A stretch of 64,000 nucleotides of DNA. Source: Exiguobacterium aestuarii. Lineage in GTDB: Bacteria; Bacillota; Bacilli; Exiguobacteriales; Exiguobacteriaceae. The notes beneath the pieces are model-generated. The model was given only the letters and a program-made list of their open reading frames with translations. It made no database searches and had not been told where the DNA came from. The DNA lies in contig NZ_JAIVAC010000003.1 of assembly GCF_020171655.1 (NCBI RefSeq), positions 1 through 64,000 of the forward strand, in the 5' to 3' direction. Both the position numbers and the translations under genes were made by a program. Positions within the stretch are counted from its first letter, which is position 1; each line of letters opens with the position of its first letter. Positions 17,076 through 25,651 of this stretch are shown one piece after another.

Positions 17076-17893
17076 CGACGGACCGCTCCTTTCGCACCCC
17101 AGTCACGCGTGATGACCATGACGAGAACCATCGCCAAAATCAAGAAGACGGCAATCGTAGATCCCATCCCCCAGTTTTGCGTAACGAGGAATTGTTGTTC
17201 AATCGCCGTACCGAGCGTGATGACACGGTTTCCTGCGATCAGGCGTGTGATCATGAAGAGTGACAACGCCGGAATAAAGACAATTTGAATCCCTGACTTG
17301 ACGCCGTCAAGCGTCAACGGGAAGATGACACGTCGGAACGTCGTCCAGTTCGATGCACCTAAGTCGCGTGATGCATAGACGAGAGATGGTGGTAATTTTT
17401 CAATCGCGTTGTAGATCGGCAAAATCATGAACGGAATGAAAATGTATACCGAGACGAAGACGAAACTGAAGTCCGTGAAGAGAATCTGCTTCGTCCCAAT
17501 CCCAATCGCCTCTAAAAACTGATTCGTGATGCCGTACGTTCCAAAAATCCCGAGGAACGCGTACGCTTTTAATAACAAGTTAATCCATGACGGAAGCAAG
17601 ATGAGCAAGAGCCACAGCTGTTTATGCTTCGTCTTCGTCAACAAATACGCCGTCGGGTACCCGACGAGTAGCGAAAAGAACGTAATCAGGAACGCGTACC
17701 AAAATGATGATAACGTCATCGACAAGTACGTCGAAGAGAAGAACGTCTGATAGTTTTCTAAACTCAAGTTCCCGTCGATATCAAAAAACGAGTAATAGAC
17801 GACGAGGACGAGTGGCGCGACGACGAATAAGGCAATCCAAATCCAATATGTCGTCAAATATACCGTCTTTGCGGTCTGGTTAGTTTGATTCAT
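17072..17893 (-). CDS. potB: Polyamine ABC transporter permease PotB
   Basis: 273 residues, six membrane helices, EAA loop [20 protein letters not shown] about 70 residues before the middle-to-C-terminal helices. The start at 17893 is chosen because GAGGAGG lies six bases upstream; an earlier in-frame ATG at 17908 overlaps that RBS. The start lies within the last codons of potA (14-base overlap). Confidence 0.9.
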   Translation of the reverse strand: MNQTNQTAKTVYLTTYWIWIALFVVAPLVLVVYYSFFDIDGNLSLENYQTFFSSTYLSMTLSSFWYAFLITFFSLLVGYPTAYLLTKTKHKQLWLLLILLPSWINLLLKAYAFLGIFGTYGITNQFLEAIGIGTKQILFTDFSFVFVSVYIFIPFMILPIYNAIEKLPPSLVYASRDLGASNWTTFRRVIFPLTLDGVKSGIQIVFIPALSLFMITRLIAGNRVITLGTAIEQQFLVTQNWGMGSTIAVFLILAMVLVMVITRDWGAKGAVRR

Positions 17894-18986
17894 GAGGGAC
17901 CTCCTCATAGGATTCGAGACGACGGTCGAACTCTTCTTCTGTCTCTCCTAATCGCATGACGTGAATCGCTTCCTCATCAAACGTCAATCCGATTTTTGAT
18001 CCGACGGTCGACTTCTTCGTCGAGTGAACGAGCCACTCGTTCCCTTCTTGGTCGTAACAGCAAATCTCATAGTGAACGCCGCGGAACAGTTGTGAATCAA
18101 CATCGACAATCAATTTCGCAGAATCGATGGATGTCATCTCCAAGTCTTCCGGACGAATGATAACCTCTACTTTTTCGTTACGGTCAAACCCTTGGTCGAC
18201 GCAATCGAACGTTTTGCCAGCGAACGTGACGACATTGTCTTCTGGCATGACACCCGGTACGATATTCGATTCTCCGATGAAGTCTGCGACGAAGCGGTTA
18301 ATCGGTTCGTCGTAAATATCAGTCGGCGTCCCACTCTGAACAATTTTCCCGTTGTTCATGACGAAAATCTCATCGGACATCGCGAGCGCCTCTTCCTGGT
18401 CGTGTGTGACGAAGATGAAGGTGATGCCGAGACGTTGTTGCAACTCACGTAATTCATATTGCATTTCTGTACGAAGTTTCAAATCTAAGGCAGACAACGG
18501 TTCATCGAGGAGGATGACCTCTGGCTCGTTCACGATTGCACGGGCGATGGCGACACGTTGACGTTGTCCACCTGACATCTCATCGATTTCGCGCGAGCCG
18601 TATCCTTCTAAGTTAACAAACTTGAGAGCTTGCTCCACTTTCGCTTTAATGTCTGCTTCTTTCAACTTTTTAATGCGGAGACCAAACGCGACATTTTCAA
18701 ATACGTTCAAATGAGGAAACAGCGCATAATCTTGAAACACGGTGTTCACTTGTCGTTTGTTGGCGGGTACATCGTTGATTCGCTTCCCACTGAACTGAAT
18801 ATCACCTTCAGTCGCGTCGGTAAATCCGGCGATGAGACGTAGGATTGTCGTCTTCCCACATCCCGATGGACCGAGAAGCGTATAAAACTTCCCACGCTCA
18901 ATCTCAAAACTGATATCTTCTAGGACGACAGTGTCGTCGTAACGCTTTGACACGTGGTCAAAACGAATAATTGTCTCTGCATTCAT
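17880..18986 (-). CDS. potA: Polyamine ABC transporter ATPase PotA
   Basis: 368 residues. ATPase domain with Walker [11 protein letters not shown]-loop in [10 protein letters not shown], signature MSGGQRQR, Walker [13 protein letters not shown] and switch His in VTHDQEEAL, followed by a C-terminal TOBE/OB regulatory domain (about 245-368). It energises PotBC. The ATG has GAGGAGG upstream. It begins 21 bases after the stop of the cupin regulator gene, so the five genes form one operon. Confidence 0.93.
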   Translation of the reverse strand: MNAETIIRFDHVSKRYDDTVVLEDISFEIERGKFYTLLGPSGCGKTTILRLIAGFTDATEGDIQFSGKRINDVPANKRQVNTVFQDYALFPHLNVFENVAFGLRIKKLKEADIKAKVEQALKFVNLEGYGSREIDEMSGGQRQRVAIARAIVNEPEVILLDEPLSALDLKLRTEMQYELRELQQRLGITFIFVTHDQEEALAMSDEIFVMNNGKIVQSGTPTDIYDEPINRFVADFIGESNIVPGVMPEDNVVTFAGKTFDCVDQGFDRNEKVEVIIRPEDLEMTSIDSAKLIVDVDSQLFRGVHYEICCYDQEGNEWLVHSTKKSTVGSKIGLTFDEEAIHVMRLGETEEEFDRRLESYEEVPHESN

Positions 18987-19007
18987 GCTGTTTCCTCCTC
19001 TATTGAC

Positions 19008-19547
19008 TTATAAATAAGAATGGGTCGCTACGATGAGACATTCACTTTCGCCATCGTGATCGTTGACGAGTTGGTGTGAATCCGAGGCGACATAATACAT
19101 TGTTTCCCCTGCTTTAGCGAAATAAGTGTGATGACCTAACTTCAGCGCCACTTTGCCGGACAAGACGTATACCAATGTCTCTGAACGGGAAGGTTCATAT
19201 TGCTTAAATTCTCCGTTTTTGAAAAATGTGACGAGAATCGGCTCCATCTCTTTTTCATTTGATTCTGGAATGAGCCACTCCGTCCGATATTTTCGTTCCT
19301 CATCCGTATATGTGGTGCGGTCATCGACGGTGTATACGACCTTTTGATTCAAATCTTCATCGAAGAACTCTTTTGGTGAACTTCCAAGGACGCTCAACAA
19401 ATCAAATAACGTCTCTAATGAAGGAGAGCTTAAATCACGTTCGATTTGAGAGATGTATCCTTTACTCAAATCCGTACGCTCCGCTAACTCCTCTTGGGTC
19501 AATCCTTTTTTTATCCGGAGTCGCTTAATGTTTTGACCTACTTCCAA
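19008..19547 (-). CDS. XRE-cupin transcriptional regulator of the polyamine operon
   Basis: 179 residues from TTG at 19547. N-terminal HTH (VGQNIKRLRIKKGLTQEELAERTD..., residues 3-60) of the XRE family and a C-terminal cupin domain (about 110-179: SETLVYVLSGKVALKLGHHTYFAKAGETMYY). Such regulators (PuuR type) sense small molecules through the cupin; here the context points to polyamines. TTG is chosen because GGAGG lies 10 bases upstream; the frame continues to 19589 without an RBS. An imperfect palindrome just upstream (19569-19594) is a candidate operator for autoregulation. Confidence 0.85.
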   Translation of the reverse strand: MEVGQNIKRLRIKKGLTQEELAERTDLSKGYISQIERDLSSPSLETLFDLLSVLGSSPKEFFDEDLNQKVVYTVDDRTTYTDEERKYRTEWLIPESNEKEMEPILVTFFKNGEFKQYEPSRSETLVYVLSGKVALKLGHHTYFAKAGETMYYVASDSHQLVNDHDGESECLIVATHSYL

Positions 19548-19568
19548 CGACTGAACGCCTCCTTCTAG

Positions 19569-19594
19569 TTTAGTGAAACATGAGTTCAACTAAA
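19569..19594. promoter_or_regulatory. Candidate operator for the XRE-cupin regulator
   Basis: Half-sites TTTAGTGAAAC (19569-19579) and, inverted, TTTAGTTGAAC (19584-19594) are separated by four bases. The site lies 22-47 bases upstream of the chosen TTG start, just ahead of the RBS and downstream of TATAGT/TATAGA -10-like sequences, as expected for an autorepressor. Confidence 0.4.
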
Positions 19595-19671
19595 GAAAGT
19601 TTATCTATACTATACTTACAAGCAAACTATTAGCGACCTTCATTATAACGAACTGAATGAGAATTGCAAAT

Positions 19672-19700
19672 AAAAAATCACGCCGCAACGGACGTGATTC
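19672..19700 (-). terminator. Terminator after yfhJ
   Basis: Minus-strand AATCACG ... CGTGATT hairpin, followed by TTTTTATTTG. It overlaps the yfhJ stop codon. Confidence 0.75.
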
Positions 19701-19968
19701 AATGTAAATTTCGTTTTGACATCAAGTGCTTAAACTTCTCGTTCTTCGTTTGGAACAAATGGAGCTGTGCGCCGTATGCATCAATCTGTTGAATGACGTA
19801 TTGAAACGCTTTCGCTTCTCCTGGATACGGTTCGCCTGCCTTGGCGAGCGACGTCTCAAAGTCTTCCCATAGCACTTCGACCCATGTGATGGCTTCCGAA
19901 TCGTTTAGCACGTCATTCTTCTCTTTTAGAATGGCCGCGAGTCGCTCGTATTGTTCGTTTCGGTTCAT
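19699..19968 (-). CDS. yfhJ: YfhJ-like WVELL family protein
   Basis: 89 residues. The segment ITWVEVLWEDFETSLAKAG matches the WVELL motif that names the YfhJ family. Function unknown. Its ATG overlaps the stop of yfhH (ATGA), and in B. subtilis both genes also lie close together near recX. Acidic-basic, no membrane segment. Confidence 0.78.
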   Translation of the reverse strand: MNRNEQYERLAAILKEKNDVLNDSEAITWVEVLWEDFETSLAKAGEPYPGEAKAFQYVIQQIDAYGAQLHLFQTKNEKFKHLMSKRNLH

Positions 19969-20279
19969 CGTTTCACCTCCGACAGTTCAGAGAGTGGGAT
20001 GGCGCGTTCTGTCATGTCCCCTTCAAACGTACCCCAACCCATGACACCGTTGACGAATTTTAAGCGGAACGGTTGGTCGTTGTAGTTGACGACATATGTT
20101 TCACCGGGACGAAACGATGTCGGGTCGACCAAATAGCTTTCGGCAATCGCAATCCGTCGAAGGACAACTTCGATTTCGCTGACCATGCCCATTTGTTCAG
20201 CCTTCCGCTTTCTCTCATGCAAGGCTTGAATCTCTTGCTCTAACTCATATTTCGATAAATCACTTAACCGCTTTTCCAT
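19965..20279 (-). CDS. yfhH: YfhH-like DUF1811 protein
   Basis: 104 residues. Helical N-terminus (LSKYELEQEIQALHERKRKAEQMG) and a beta-rich C-terminal half (FRPGETYVVNY..., NGVMGWGTFEG), the two-part structure of the DUF1811/YfhH family. Function unknown. The ATG at 20279 follows GAGGTG by six bases; a GTG at 20288 overlaps that site. In B. subtilis it lies next to recX; here rtcB, bmrDC and lldP stand in between. Confidence 0.8.
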   Translation of the reverse strand: MEKRLSDLSKYELEQEIQALHERKRKAEQMGMVSEIEVVLRRIAIAESYLVDPTSFRPGETYVVNYNDQPFRLKFVNGVMGWGTFEGDMTERAIPLSELSEVKR

Positions 20280-20325
20280 TTCGTTCACCTCGATGTAAGC
20301 GTATCAGATTTTGCGAAAAAAAGAA

Positions 20326-20362
20326 AAAGGCGAGACTGAGTGAAATTCACTCAGTTCGCCTT
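20326..20362 (-). terminator. Terminator overlapping the rtcB stop
   Basis: Minus-strand AAGGCGAACTGAGTGAA pairs with TTCACTCAGTCTCGCCTT, then TTTCTTTTTTT. The 5' arm holds the last rtcB codons and its TGA. It should end the bmrC-bmrD-rtcB transcript. Confidence 0.88.
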
Positions 20363-21529
20363 GAAGTTGTACAACGGTTTGATGACTTGATCGATGCTGA
20401 CCGCCGGTTCGATGTAACGGATAATCTCTTTCATCGATTTGTAGACGAATGGTGACTCATCCACGGTCGACGGTCGAACCGATGTCGACCATACGCCTTC
20501 CATCGTACGTTTGAATTCTTTGAAGTCGACGCGTTTGCGCGCGGCTGAACGGGACATGATCCGACCTGCTCCGTGAGGACCAGAGAAGTTCCAGTCCGGG
20601 TTCCCTTTCCCCGTACAGATGAGCGAACCGTCTCGCATATTCATCGGAATGATGACACGCTCTCCTTCTTGCGCGGAGATGGCTCCTTTACGCAGAATCA
20701 TTGCGTCATGGTCGATATAGTTGTGAACGGTGTCGAATTGATTGACGACGTTCCACTTCATTGCTTCCACGATCACATCTGTCATCGCTCGACGGTTCGC
20801 TGCTGCGTATTGTTGGGCGATTCGCACGTCATGCATGTAATCGTCCATATCCTCCCCTTCGACATAAGCCAGGTCACGGAATGGTTTCCGCGCTTCACGT
20901 TCCGCTTCCAGATACGTCGAGATGTCTTGCTGCCGTCCAGCGGTCTTCAAACGCTCGATTGCTTCTTTTACATCGTTCGTTTCCATCATGTGTTGAATCG
21001 CGCGCTCTTGATAATGGTCGGCAATCTGTACCCCGAGATGGCGCGAACCCGAATGAATGACGAGAAACGTACGTCCCTGGTCATCCCGGTTCACTTCAAT
21101 GAAATGGTTCCCCGAGCCGAGCGACCCGACCGAGCGCAAGGCGCGGTCGAGTTTATACGGCGCTCGAACCGCTTCAAGCGGAAGTTCAGACGCGTACGGA
21201 TGAACCGTCTCGCGAATGTTCATCCCGCTCGGTACAAGTTCACGGATCACGTCATCGAGTCGCTGAAAGTCGATTCGTTTGGCTTTGATTTCAGTACAAA
21301 GCATCCCACATCCTAAATCGACACCGACCAAGTTTGGTACGACTTTATCGTGAATCGTCATCGTCGTGCCAACGACCGACCCTTTCCCAGCGTGCATATC
21401 TGGCATGATACGAATCGATGCTCCTTCTGTGAACGGTTGGTCGAGAAGGGTTTGAATCTGATTCCGCGTCATGTCATCGATACGTTCATTGAATACTTTG
21501 GCGCGGTTATATTTCCCCGTGATTTCCAT
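20351..21529 (-). CDS. rtcB: RNA-splicing/repair ligase RtcB
   Basis: 392 residues. GTP- and Mn-dependent ligase that joins RNA 3'-phosphate (or 2',3'-cyclic phosphate) ends to 5'-OH ends. Metal ligands are intact: D71 and C74 (VGVDLGCGM), H142 (GSGNHF), H159 (IHSGSRH) and H269 (DTVHNY); the guanylated His is H319 in SGPHGAGRIMSR. Length is normal. No rtcA, rtcR or archease gene is adjacent. Its ATG, with AAGGAGG overlapping the bmrD stop, lies nine bases after bmrD, so it appears to be the third gene of the drug-exporter operon and would share its attenuator. Confidence 0.92.
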   Translation of the reverse strand: MEITGKYNRAKVFNERIDDMTRNQIQTLLDQPFTEGASIRIMPDMHAGKGSVVGTTMTIHDKVVPNLVGVDLGCGMLCTEIKAKRIDFQRLDDVIRELVPSGMNIRETVHPYASELPLEAVRAPYKLDRALRSVGSLGSGNHFIEVNRDDQGRTFLVIHSGSRHLGVQIADHYQERAIQHMMETNDVKEAIERLKTAGRQQDISTYLEAEREARKPFRDLAYVEGEDMDDYMHDVRIAQQYAAANRRAMTDVIVEAMKWNVVNQFDTVHNYIDHDAMILRKGAISAQEGERVIIPMNMRDGSLICTGKGNPDWNFSGPHGAGRIMSRSAARKRVDFKEFKRTMEGVWSTSVRPSTVDESPFVYKSMKEIIRYIEPAVSIDQVIKPLYNFKAN

Positions 21530-21538
21530 GTGACCTCC

Positions 21539-23584
21539 TTAACTGATCGCTTGTTGCTTACTTTGTAATTCGTGCATTCGGGCATAGACGCCACCGAATT
21601 CGATGAGCGACTGATGATTCCCACGTTCGATGATTCGACCATGGTCGAGAACGAGAATTTGATCCGCTTCCCGAATCGTCGAGAGTCGGTGGGCGATGAC
21701 AAACGTCGTTCGACCGAACGTGAGTGTTTTGAGTGCTTCTTGAATCAGTGCCTCGGTCTCCGAGTCGACACTCGCTGTCGCCTCATCGAGGACGAGGATG
21801 GCCGGGTCAAAGACGAGGGCGCGAGCGAAACTAATCAACTGTCGTTCCCCACTTGAAAGGGAAGCACCACGTTCAATCACCGGTTCATCGATTCCTTTTG
21901 GCAACTGCTTCACAAAACGATCCGCCCCTACGGCTGTCAGTGCTTTCCATACTTGGTCATCTGTAATGGATTCATCTCCAAGTGTGATGTTTGTACGAAT
22001 CGTCCCAGTGAAGAGAAACGGGTCTTGCAAGACAATTCCGAGATGGTCTCGTACCGCCTGAGTCGGCAGTTTCGTCACATCCATTCCATCGATGCGGAGA
22101 ACACCTTTTGAGGGGTCATAAAAGCGCATGAGCAAGTTCATGATCGAACTCTTCCCACTGCCTGTATGTCCGACAAGGGCAATCGTCTCACCCGGAGCCG
22201 CGTGTAGTTCAATCTGTTGTAACACTGGTTTCCCAGCTTCATAACTGAATGTCACGTCATCAAAGACAACTTCCCCTTTAAATCGTGGAATGCGTTCCGA
22301 TGAGACCGGCTCTCCTTTTTCATCGAGCAACTGGAACATCCGGTCGGCCGATACGAGCGCTTGTTGAAGCGGTGATAACTGGTTCATGATTTGTGTCACC
22401 GGCTCAAAAATACGCGAGACGTAATCGATATAGGCATACAAGATCCCGAGTGTCAGGATGCTTCCCCCACCGAGTGTTTGCGCCCCGACGAACCAGATGA
22501 GTAAGGCGAGCGCCATGTTTCGGAAAAAGTTGACCAAGTTATGACTCATTAACGCATCCAATTTCAACAATTTCCGTCTCGTTTGGAAGTTGTCACTGTT
22601 CTTCTCATTAAACTCGTCATAGACGAGATCTTCGCGGACGTACGATTGAATGATCGGCATCGTCTGAATGCTTTCATTCAACTGTGCATTCATGTCTGCG
22701 ACGAGCGCACGGACGCGGAAGTTATTTTTCGTCGAGAAACGCTGGAACAATTTGATCCAGACGATGACGACCGGGATGATGATGAGTGAGACGAAGCCTA
22801 GACGTACGTCTAGGAAGAACATCGCAATCAGTACCCCAATCATCATGACGACGCTTTGGAAGACGCGGGCAAGCACCCCTAAATACAGGTCTCGAATCGT
22901 CTCCGTGTCGTTCGTGACACGACTGACAATTTTCCCGATCGGCGTCTGATCAAAATATCGTACCGGGATCGTTTGTAGATGCTTCATCACGTCGAGACGC
23001 ATCGTTTTCACGATACTGTGCGCCGAACGTTGCAAGAGCATCTGTTGTCCCCAGTTCAATCCGGCTGCGAGTAGCAATAGGACGACATAGAGACCAGATA
23101 ACATGAGCACCGCTCGTAAATCTGTCTGATAAAACTGGAACACGTCGGTCGATGAGAGCGAGACGATATTTTCATACGTCGCCGTCTCATCTCCTCGTGT
23201 AATCGTCAGCACGTCTCCTTCGACGTCTCGGATCCCACCGCTCATCACTGCATCAGGGACGAGATAGTATCCGTCCGTCGTTTGCACGATGGAGACGGGC
23301 TGAACCACGTCTTGCCCGTCAAGCCTCGTTTCTTTCTCGTACGAGTTTCCATCAAAGGAAACGCTACCGCCAGACTCGACTTGAACCCAATCACGTTCGA
23401 TGGCGACGATATGCTCATCGATAATGATTTTGGCGATATACGGTCCGGCAAGTTCTGCACCGACCGCTAAAAAGAGTAATGTCAATCCGAGGAAGATCGA
23501 GCGTTTCACTTGTTTGGCGTACCCAACGAGTGAACGGATCGTTTTCTTCCGACGGACTGGATCTAATTCATATTGATCGATCAT
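21539..23584 (-). CDS. bmrD: Heterodimeric multidrug ABC exporter subunit BmrD-like
   Basis: 681 residues. Exporter half-transporter with a roughly 100-residue extracellular insertion between the first two membrane helices (about residues 60-155), as in B. subtilis BmrD/YheH. ATPase motifs: Walker A GHTGSGKSS, signature LSSGERQL, Walker B ILVLDEATASVD with catalytic Glu, and IAHRLS. It therefore supplies the competent catalytic Glu, while its partner has Asp. The ATG at 23584 follows AGGGGGA; the frame is open to 23641 without RBS. It starts 22 bases after bmrC ends. Substrates would be drugs or dyes by analogy. Confidence 0.88.
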   Translation of the reverse strand: MIDQYELDPVRRKKTIRSLVGYAKQVKRSIFLGLTLLFLAVGAELAGPYIAKIIIDEHIVAIERDWVQVESGGSVSFDGNSYEKETRLDGQDVVQPVSIVQTTDGYYLVPDAVMSGGIRDVEGDVLTITRGDETATYENIVSLSSTDVFQFYQTDLRAVLMLSGLYVVLLLLAAGLNWGQQMLLQRSAHSIVKTMRLDVMKHLQTIPVRYFDQTPIGKIVSRVTNDTETIRDLYLGVLARVFQSVVMMIGVLIAMFFLDVRLGFVSLIIIPVVIVWIKLFQRFSTKNNFRVRALVADMNAQLNESIQTMPIIQSYVREDLVYDEFNEKNSDNFQTRRKLLKLDALMSHNLVNFFRNMALALLIWFVGAQTLGGGSILTLGILYAYIDYVSRIFEPVTQIMNQLSPLQQALVSADRMFQLLDEKGEPVSSERIPRFKGEVVFDDVTFSYEAGKPVLQQIELHAAPGETIALVGHTGSGKSSIMNLLMRFYDPSKGVLRIDGMDVTKLPTQAVRDHLGIVLQDPFLFTGTIRTNITLGDESITDDQVWKALTAVGADRFVKQLPKGIDEPVIERGASLSSGERQLISFARALVFDPAILVLDEATASVDSETEALIQEALKTLTFGRTTFVIAHRLSTIREADQILVLDHGRIIERGNHQSLIEFGGVYARMHELQSKQQAIS

Positions 23585-23606
23585 GAGAGATTCCCCCTTT
23601 CTCGGA

Positions 23607-25331
23607 TTACTCCGACTCTCCTTGTCGAATAAATTGTTCATAGTACCAACCGTGGCGTTCCATCAGTTGGTCATGTGTGCCACGTTCAGTGACACGCCCG
23701 TCTTGAAGGACGAGGATTTGATCAGCGTGCGCCACCGCAGAAAGACGGTGTGCGACGATGAATGTCGTTTTCGCTTCGCGGCTCGTACGAACGGAATCGA
23801 TGATGCGTGATTCTGTCTTCGCATCGACCGCTGAGAGCGAATCGTCAAGGAGTAGAATCTCAGGATTCTTCAACAACGCTCGTGCAATCGACAGACGTTG
23901 TTTCTGTCCGCCTGACAGCATGACACCCTGTTCTCCGACTACCGTATCTAAACCATTCTCTAAATGTTCAATATCTGTATCAAACGCCGCGAGACGAATC
24001 GCCGTCTCTAGCGCCTCATCCGAGACATCATCCACTCCGAAACGAATGTTATCGCGAACCGTTTTCGAGAAGAGAAGATGTTCTTGTGACACATAACCAC
24101 TCCAGCCACGAACGGTTTCGAGTTTGATGTCCGAAATCGGCACGCCATTCACGAGAAGTGAATCATCAATCGGATACTCCCGAAGTAACTGACGGAGTAA
24201 CGTCGTCTTCCCAGCTCCAGTCGGTCCGACGACCCCAATCGTCTCACCACGCGAAACGTGCAGGACGATGTCCTCTAACGAATCACGATTCGCATTCGGA
24301 TAACGGAATGAGAGCGATTTAAATGTGATTTTCTCCGGAACGTCGATCTGGACCGTCCCCGTAGAGGCAACGTCCGGAGCTTCGTTCATCGTCGATTCAA
24401 TTCGTTCGAGACTCGCCGTTCCCCGTTGTACGACGTTGATCAGTTCACCGAACGCATACATCGGCCAAATGAGCATTCCTAAATAAATGTTGAACGAGAC
24501 GAGTTGACCGAGCGTGATGTCGTTCGTAAAGACGAGATACGTCCCGAACGAGAGCCCAATCAAATAACTAAGACCGACAAGAAGTTTGATGACCGGTTCA
24601 AACAATACATCGATTTTTGCGACGTGCATGTTTTTCGCCATGACATCATCTGTGATGTCATCAAACTTTTTCGTGTCCGCCTCTTCTTGAACGAATGAAC
24701 GGACGACCCGGAGACCTGAAATTGACTCGACAACTTGGTCGTTCATTACTCCAAATGAATCCTGGGCTGCCGTGAAGCGTGTATGAATTTGACTTCCGAG
24801 TTTATTCATCGACCAGGCGAGAATCGGCATCGGCAAAAGTGCAGCAAGTGTCAACTTCCAATCGATGAATACACCCATGATCGTCAACGCGATGAGCGTC
24901 ATGTTGAACGAATCGACTAATGTCATGACCCCAAATCCCGCTGTTCGCTCAACCGCTTTCAAGTCATTTGTCGCGAGTGCCATCAAGTCCCCCGTACGAT
25001 GTTGTTGATAAAAGCGTGGCGTTTGTTTGAGGAGGTGACCGAAAAAACGACCTCTCAATTTCTTTTCAAGTAAAAAGGCTGTCCCGAATAGTCGGGCGAT
25101 CCACAAGTACGACATCACATAAGACAACACCATGATGCCTAAAAGTGATGACACAATGAGGATCAATCGTTCTGTCGTCAAACTTCCTTCACGAATCGCA
25201 TCGATTGCCTGTCCAATAATCCACGGTGGCAACATATCTACAACTCCCGTGATGATGAGTAAGATGATGGCAATCAAATACGTCCGTTTCTGTCTTTTAA
25301 TAAACCAATCTAATTGTTTAATCAGCTTCAT
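23607..25331 (-). CDS. bmrC: Heterodimeric multidrug ABC exporter subunit BmrC-like
   Basis: 574 residues, close along its length to B. subtilis BmrC/YheI (LDWFIKRQKRTYLIA, FYQQHRTGDLMALATNDLKAV, YLGMLIWPMYAFGELINVVQRG). Walker A GPTGAGKTT, signature LSGGQKQR. The Walker B is ILLLDDSLSAVD, with Asp in place of the catalytic Glu: the degenerate half of an asymmetric heterodimer with BmrD. The ATG at 25331 has GGAAGGGGG upstream; the frame is open to 25403 but that stretch is the attenuator hairpin. Expression is probably controlled by the leader peptide and terminator upstream. Confidence 0.9.
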   Translation of the reverse strand: MKLIKQLDWFIKRQKRTYLIAIILLIITGVVDMLPPWIIGQAIDAIREGSLTTERLILIVSSLLGIMVLSYVMSYLWIARLFGTAFLLEKKLRGRFFGHLLKQTPRFYQQHRTGDLMALATNDLKAVERTAGFGVMTLVDSFNMTLIALTIMGVFIDWKLTLAALLPMPILAWSMNKLGSQIHTRFTAAQDSFGVMNDQVVESISGLRVVRSFVQEEADTKKFDDITDDVMAKNMHVAKIDVLFEPVIKLLVGLSYLIGLSFGTYLVFTNDITLGQLVSFNIYLGMLIWPMYAFGELINVVQRGTASLERIESTMNEAPDVASTGTVQIDVPEKITFKSLSFRYPNANRDSLEDIVLHVSRGETIGVVGPTGAGKTTLLRQLLREYPIDDSLLVNGVPISDIKLETVRGWSGYVSQEHLLFSKTVRDNIRFGVDDVSDEALETAIRLAAFDTDIEHLENGLDTVVGEQGVMLSGGQKQRLSIARALLKNPEILLLDDSLSAVDAKTESRIIDSVRTSREAKTTFIVAHRLSAVAHADQILVLQDGRVTERGTHDQLMERHGWYYEQFIRQGESE

Positions 25332-25370
25332 GACTGATTTCCCCCTTCCGTCCAATCCACCTAAGCACGC

Positions 25371-25420
25371 AAAAAAGCGCACTCCACCTGATTGTGCAAC
25401 CAATCAAATGAAGCGCGCTT
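25371..25420 (-). terminator. Attenuator terminator in the bmrCD leader
   Basis: Minus strand: a 12-base-pair outer stem (AAGCGCGCTTCA, 25420-25409, with TGGAGTGCGCTT, 25386-25375, including G-U pairs), an inner stem TGATTG/CAATCA, then a T run. It sits about 40 bases before bmrC and after the leader peptide. Eight bases of its 5' arm (AAGCGCGC) can instead pair with GCGTG(A)CTT at 25489-25481, which spans the leader's last codon and stop. Confidence 0.85.
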
Positions 25421-25483
25421 GAAGTAGTCTTCAATCTTTTGCATGGTCAGGGAAAGGACACTACCCCTATCCAGCTGCCAAAG

Positions 25484-25552
25484 TCACGCAGTTAAATACG
25501 AGTAGCCATATGATGTTTTGAGTGTGTTTGTGAGTGCAATGTTGTTCATCAT
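25484..25552 (-). CDS. 22-residue leader peptide of the bmrCD-rtcB operon
   Basis: A short frame starting ATG ATG AAC AAC with GAGAGGAG six to seven bases upstream, ending in codons for Tyr-Leu-Thr-Ala and TGA. It begins MMNNIALTNT and ends YGYSYLTA; three Tyr codons lie among the last eight. No membrane segment. Between it and bmrC lies a strong terminator. The arrangement equals that of bmrB in B. subtilis, where translation of a leader controls bmrCD transcription, although this peptide is shorter. I infer that a ribosome finishing at the TGA favours termination and that stalling earlier favours antitermination. Confidence 0.7.
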   Translation of the reverse strand: MMNNIALTNTLKTSYGYSYLTA

Positions 25553-25591
25553 TCTGGCTCCTCTCGTTTCGTAGTTTTAAAATCTACTCAA

Positions 25592-25621
25592 ACCTTAGCA
25601 GACTGTTCTGAAAATTGTCAA
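25592..25621 (-). promoter_or_regulatory. Putative promoter of the bmrCD leader
   Basis: Minus-strand TTGACA (25616-25621), 18-base spacer, extended -10 TGC-TAAGGT (hexamer 25592-25597). The perfect -35 and the TGn compensate for a weak -10. It is about 40 bases upstream of the leader peptide start. Confidence 0.5.
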
Positions 25622-25651
25622 TATTATTTTGTAAAAAAATTGTAACTTGAT

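Noticed and set aside
25371-25420. Long inverted repeat that could be a transposon end or REP-like element.
   Set aside because: It ends in a T run on one strand, stands directly before a gene and has no partner copy or transposase in the window; an attenuator explains it.
25361-25444. A 27-codon frame (ATG at 25444, starting MQKIEDYFKR) that runs through the bmrC attenuator hairpin.
   Set aside because: No RBS at a usable distance; its codons are dictated by the terminator arms. The upstream 22-codon frame has a clear RBS and is preferred as leader peptide.
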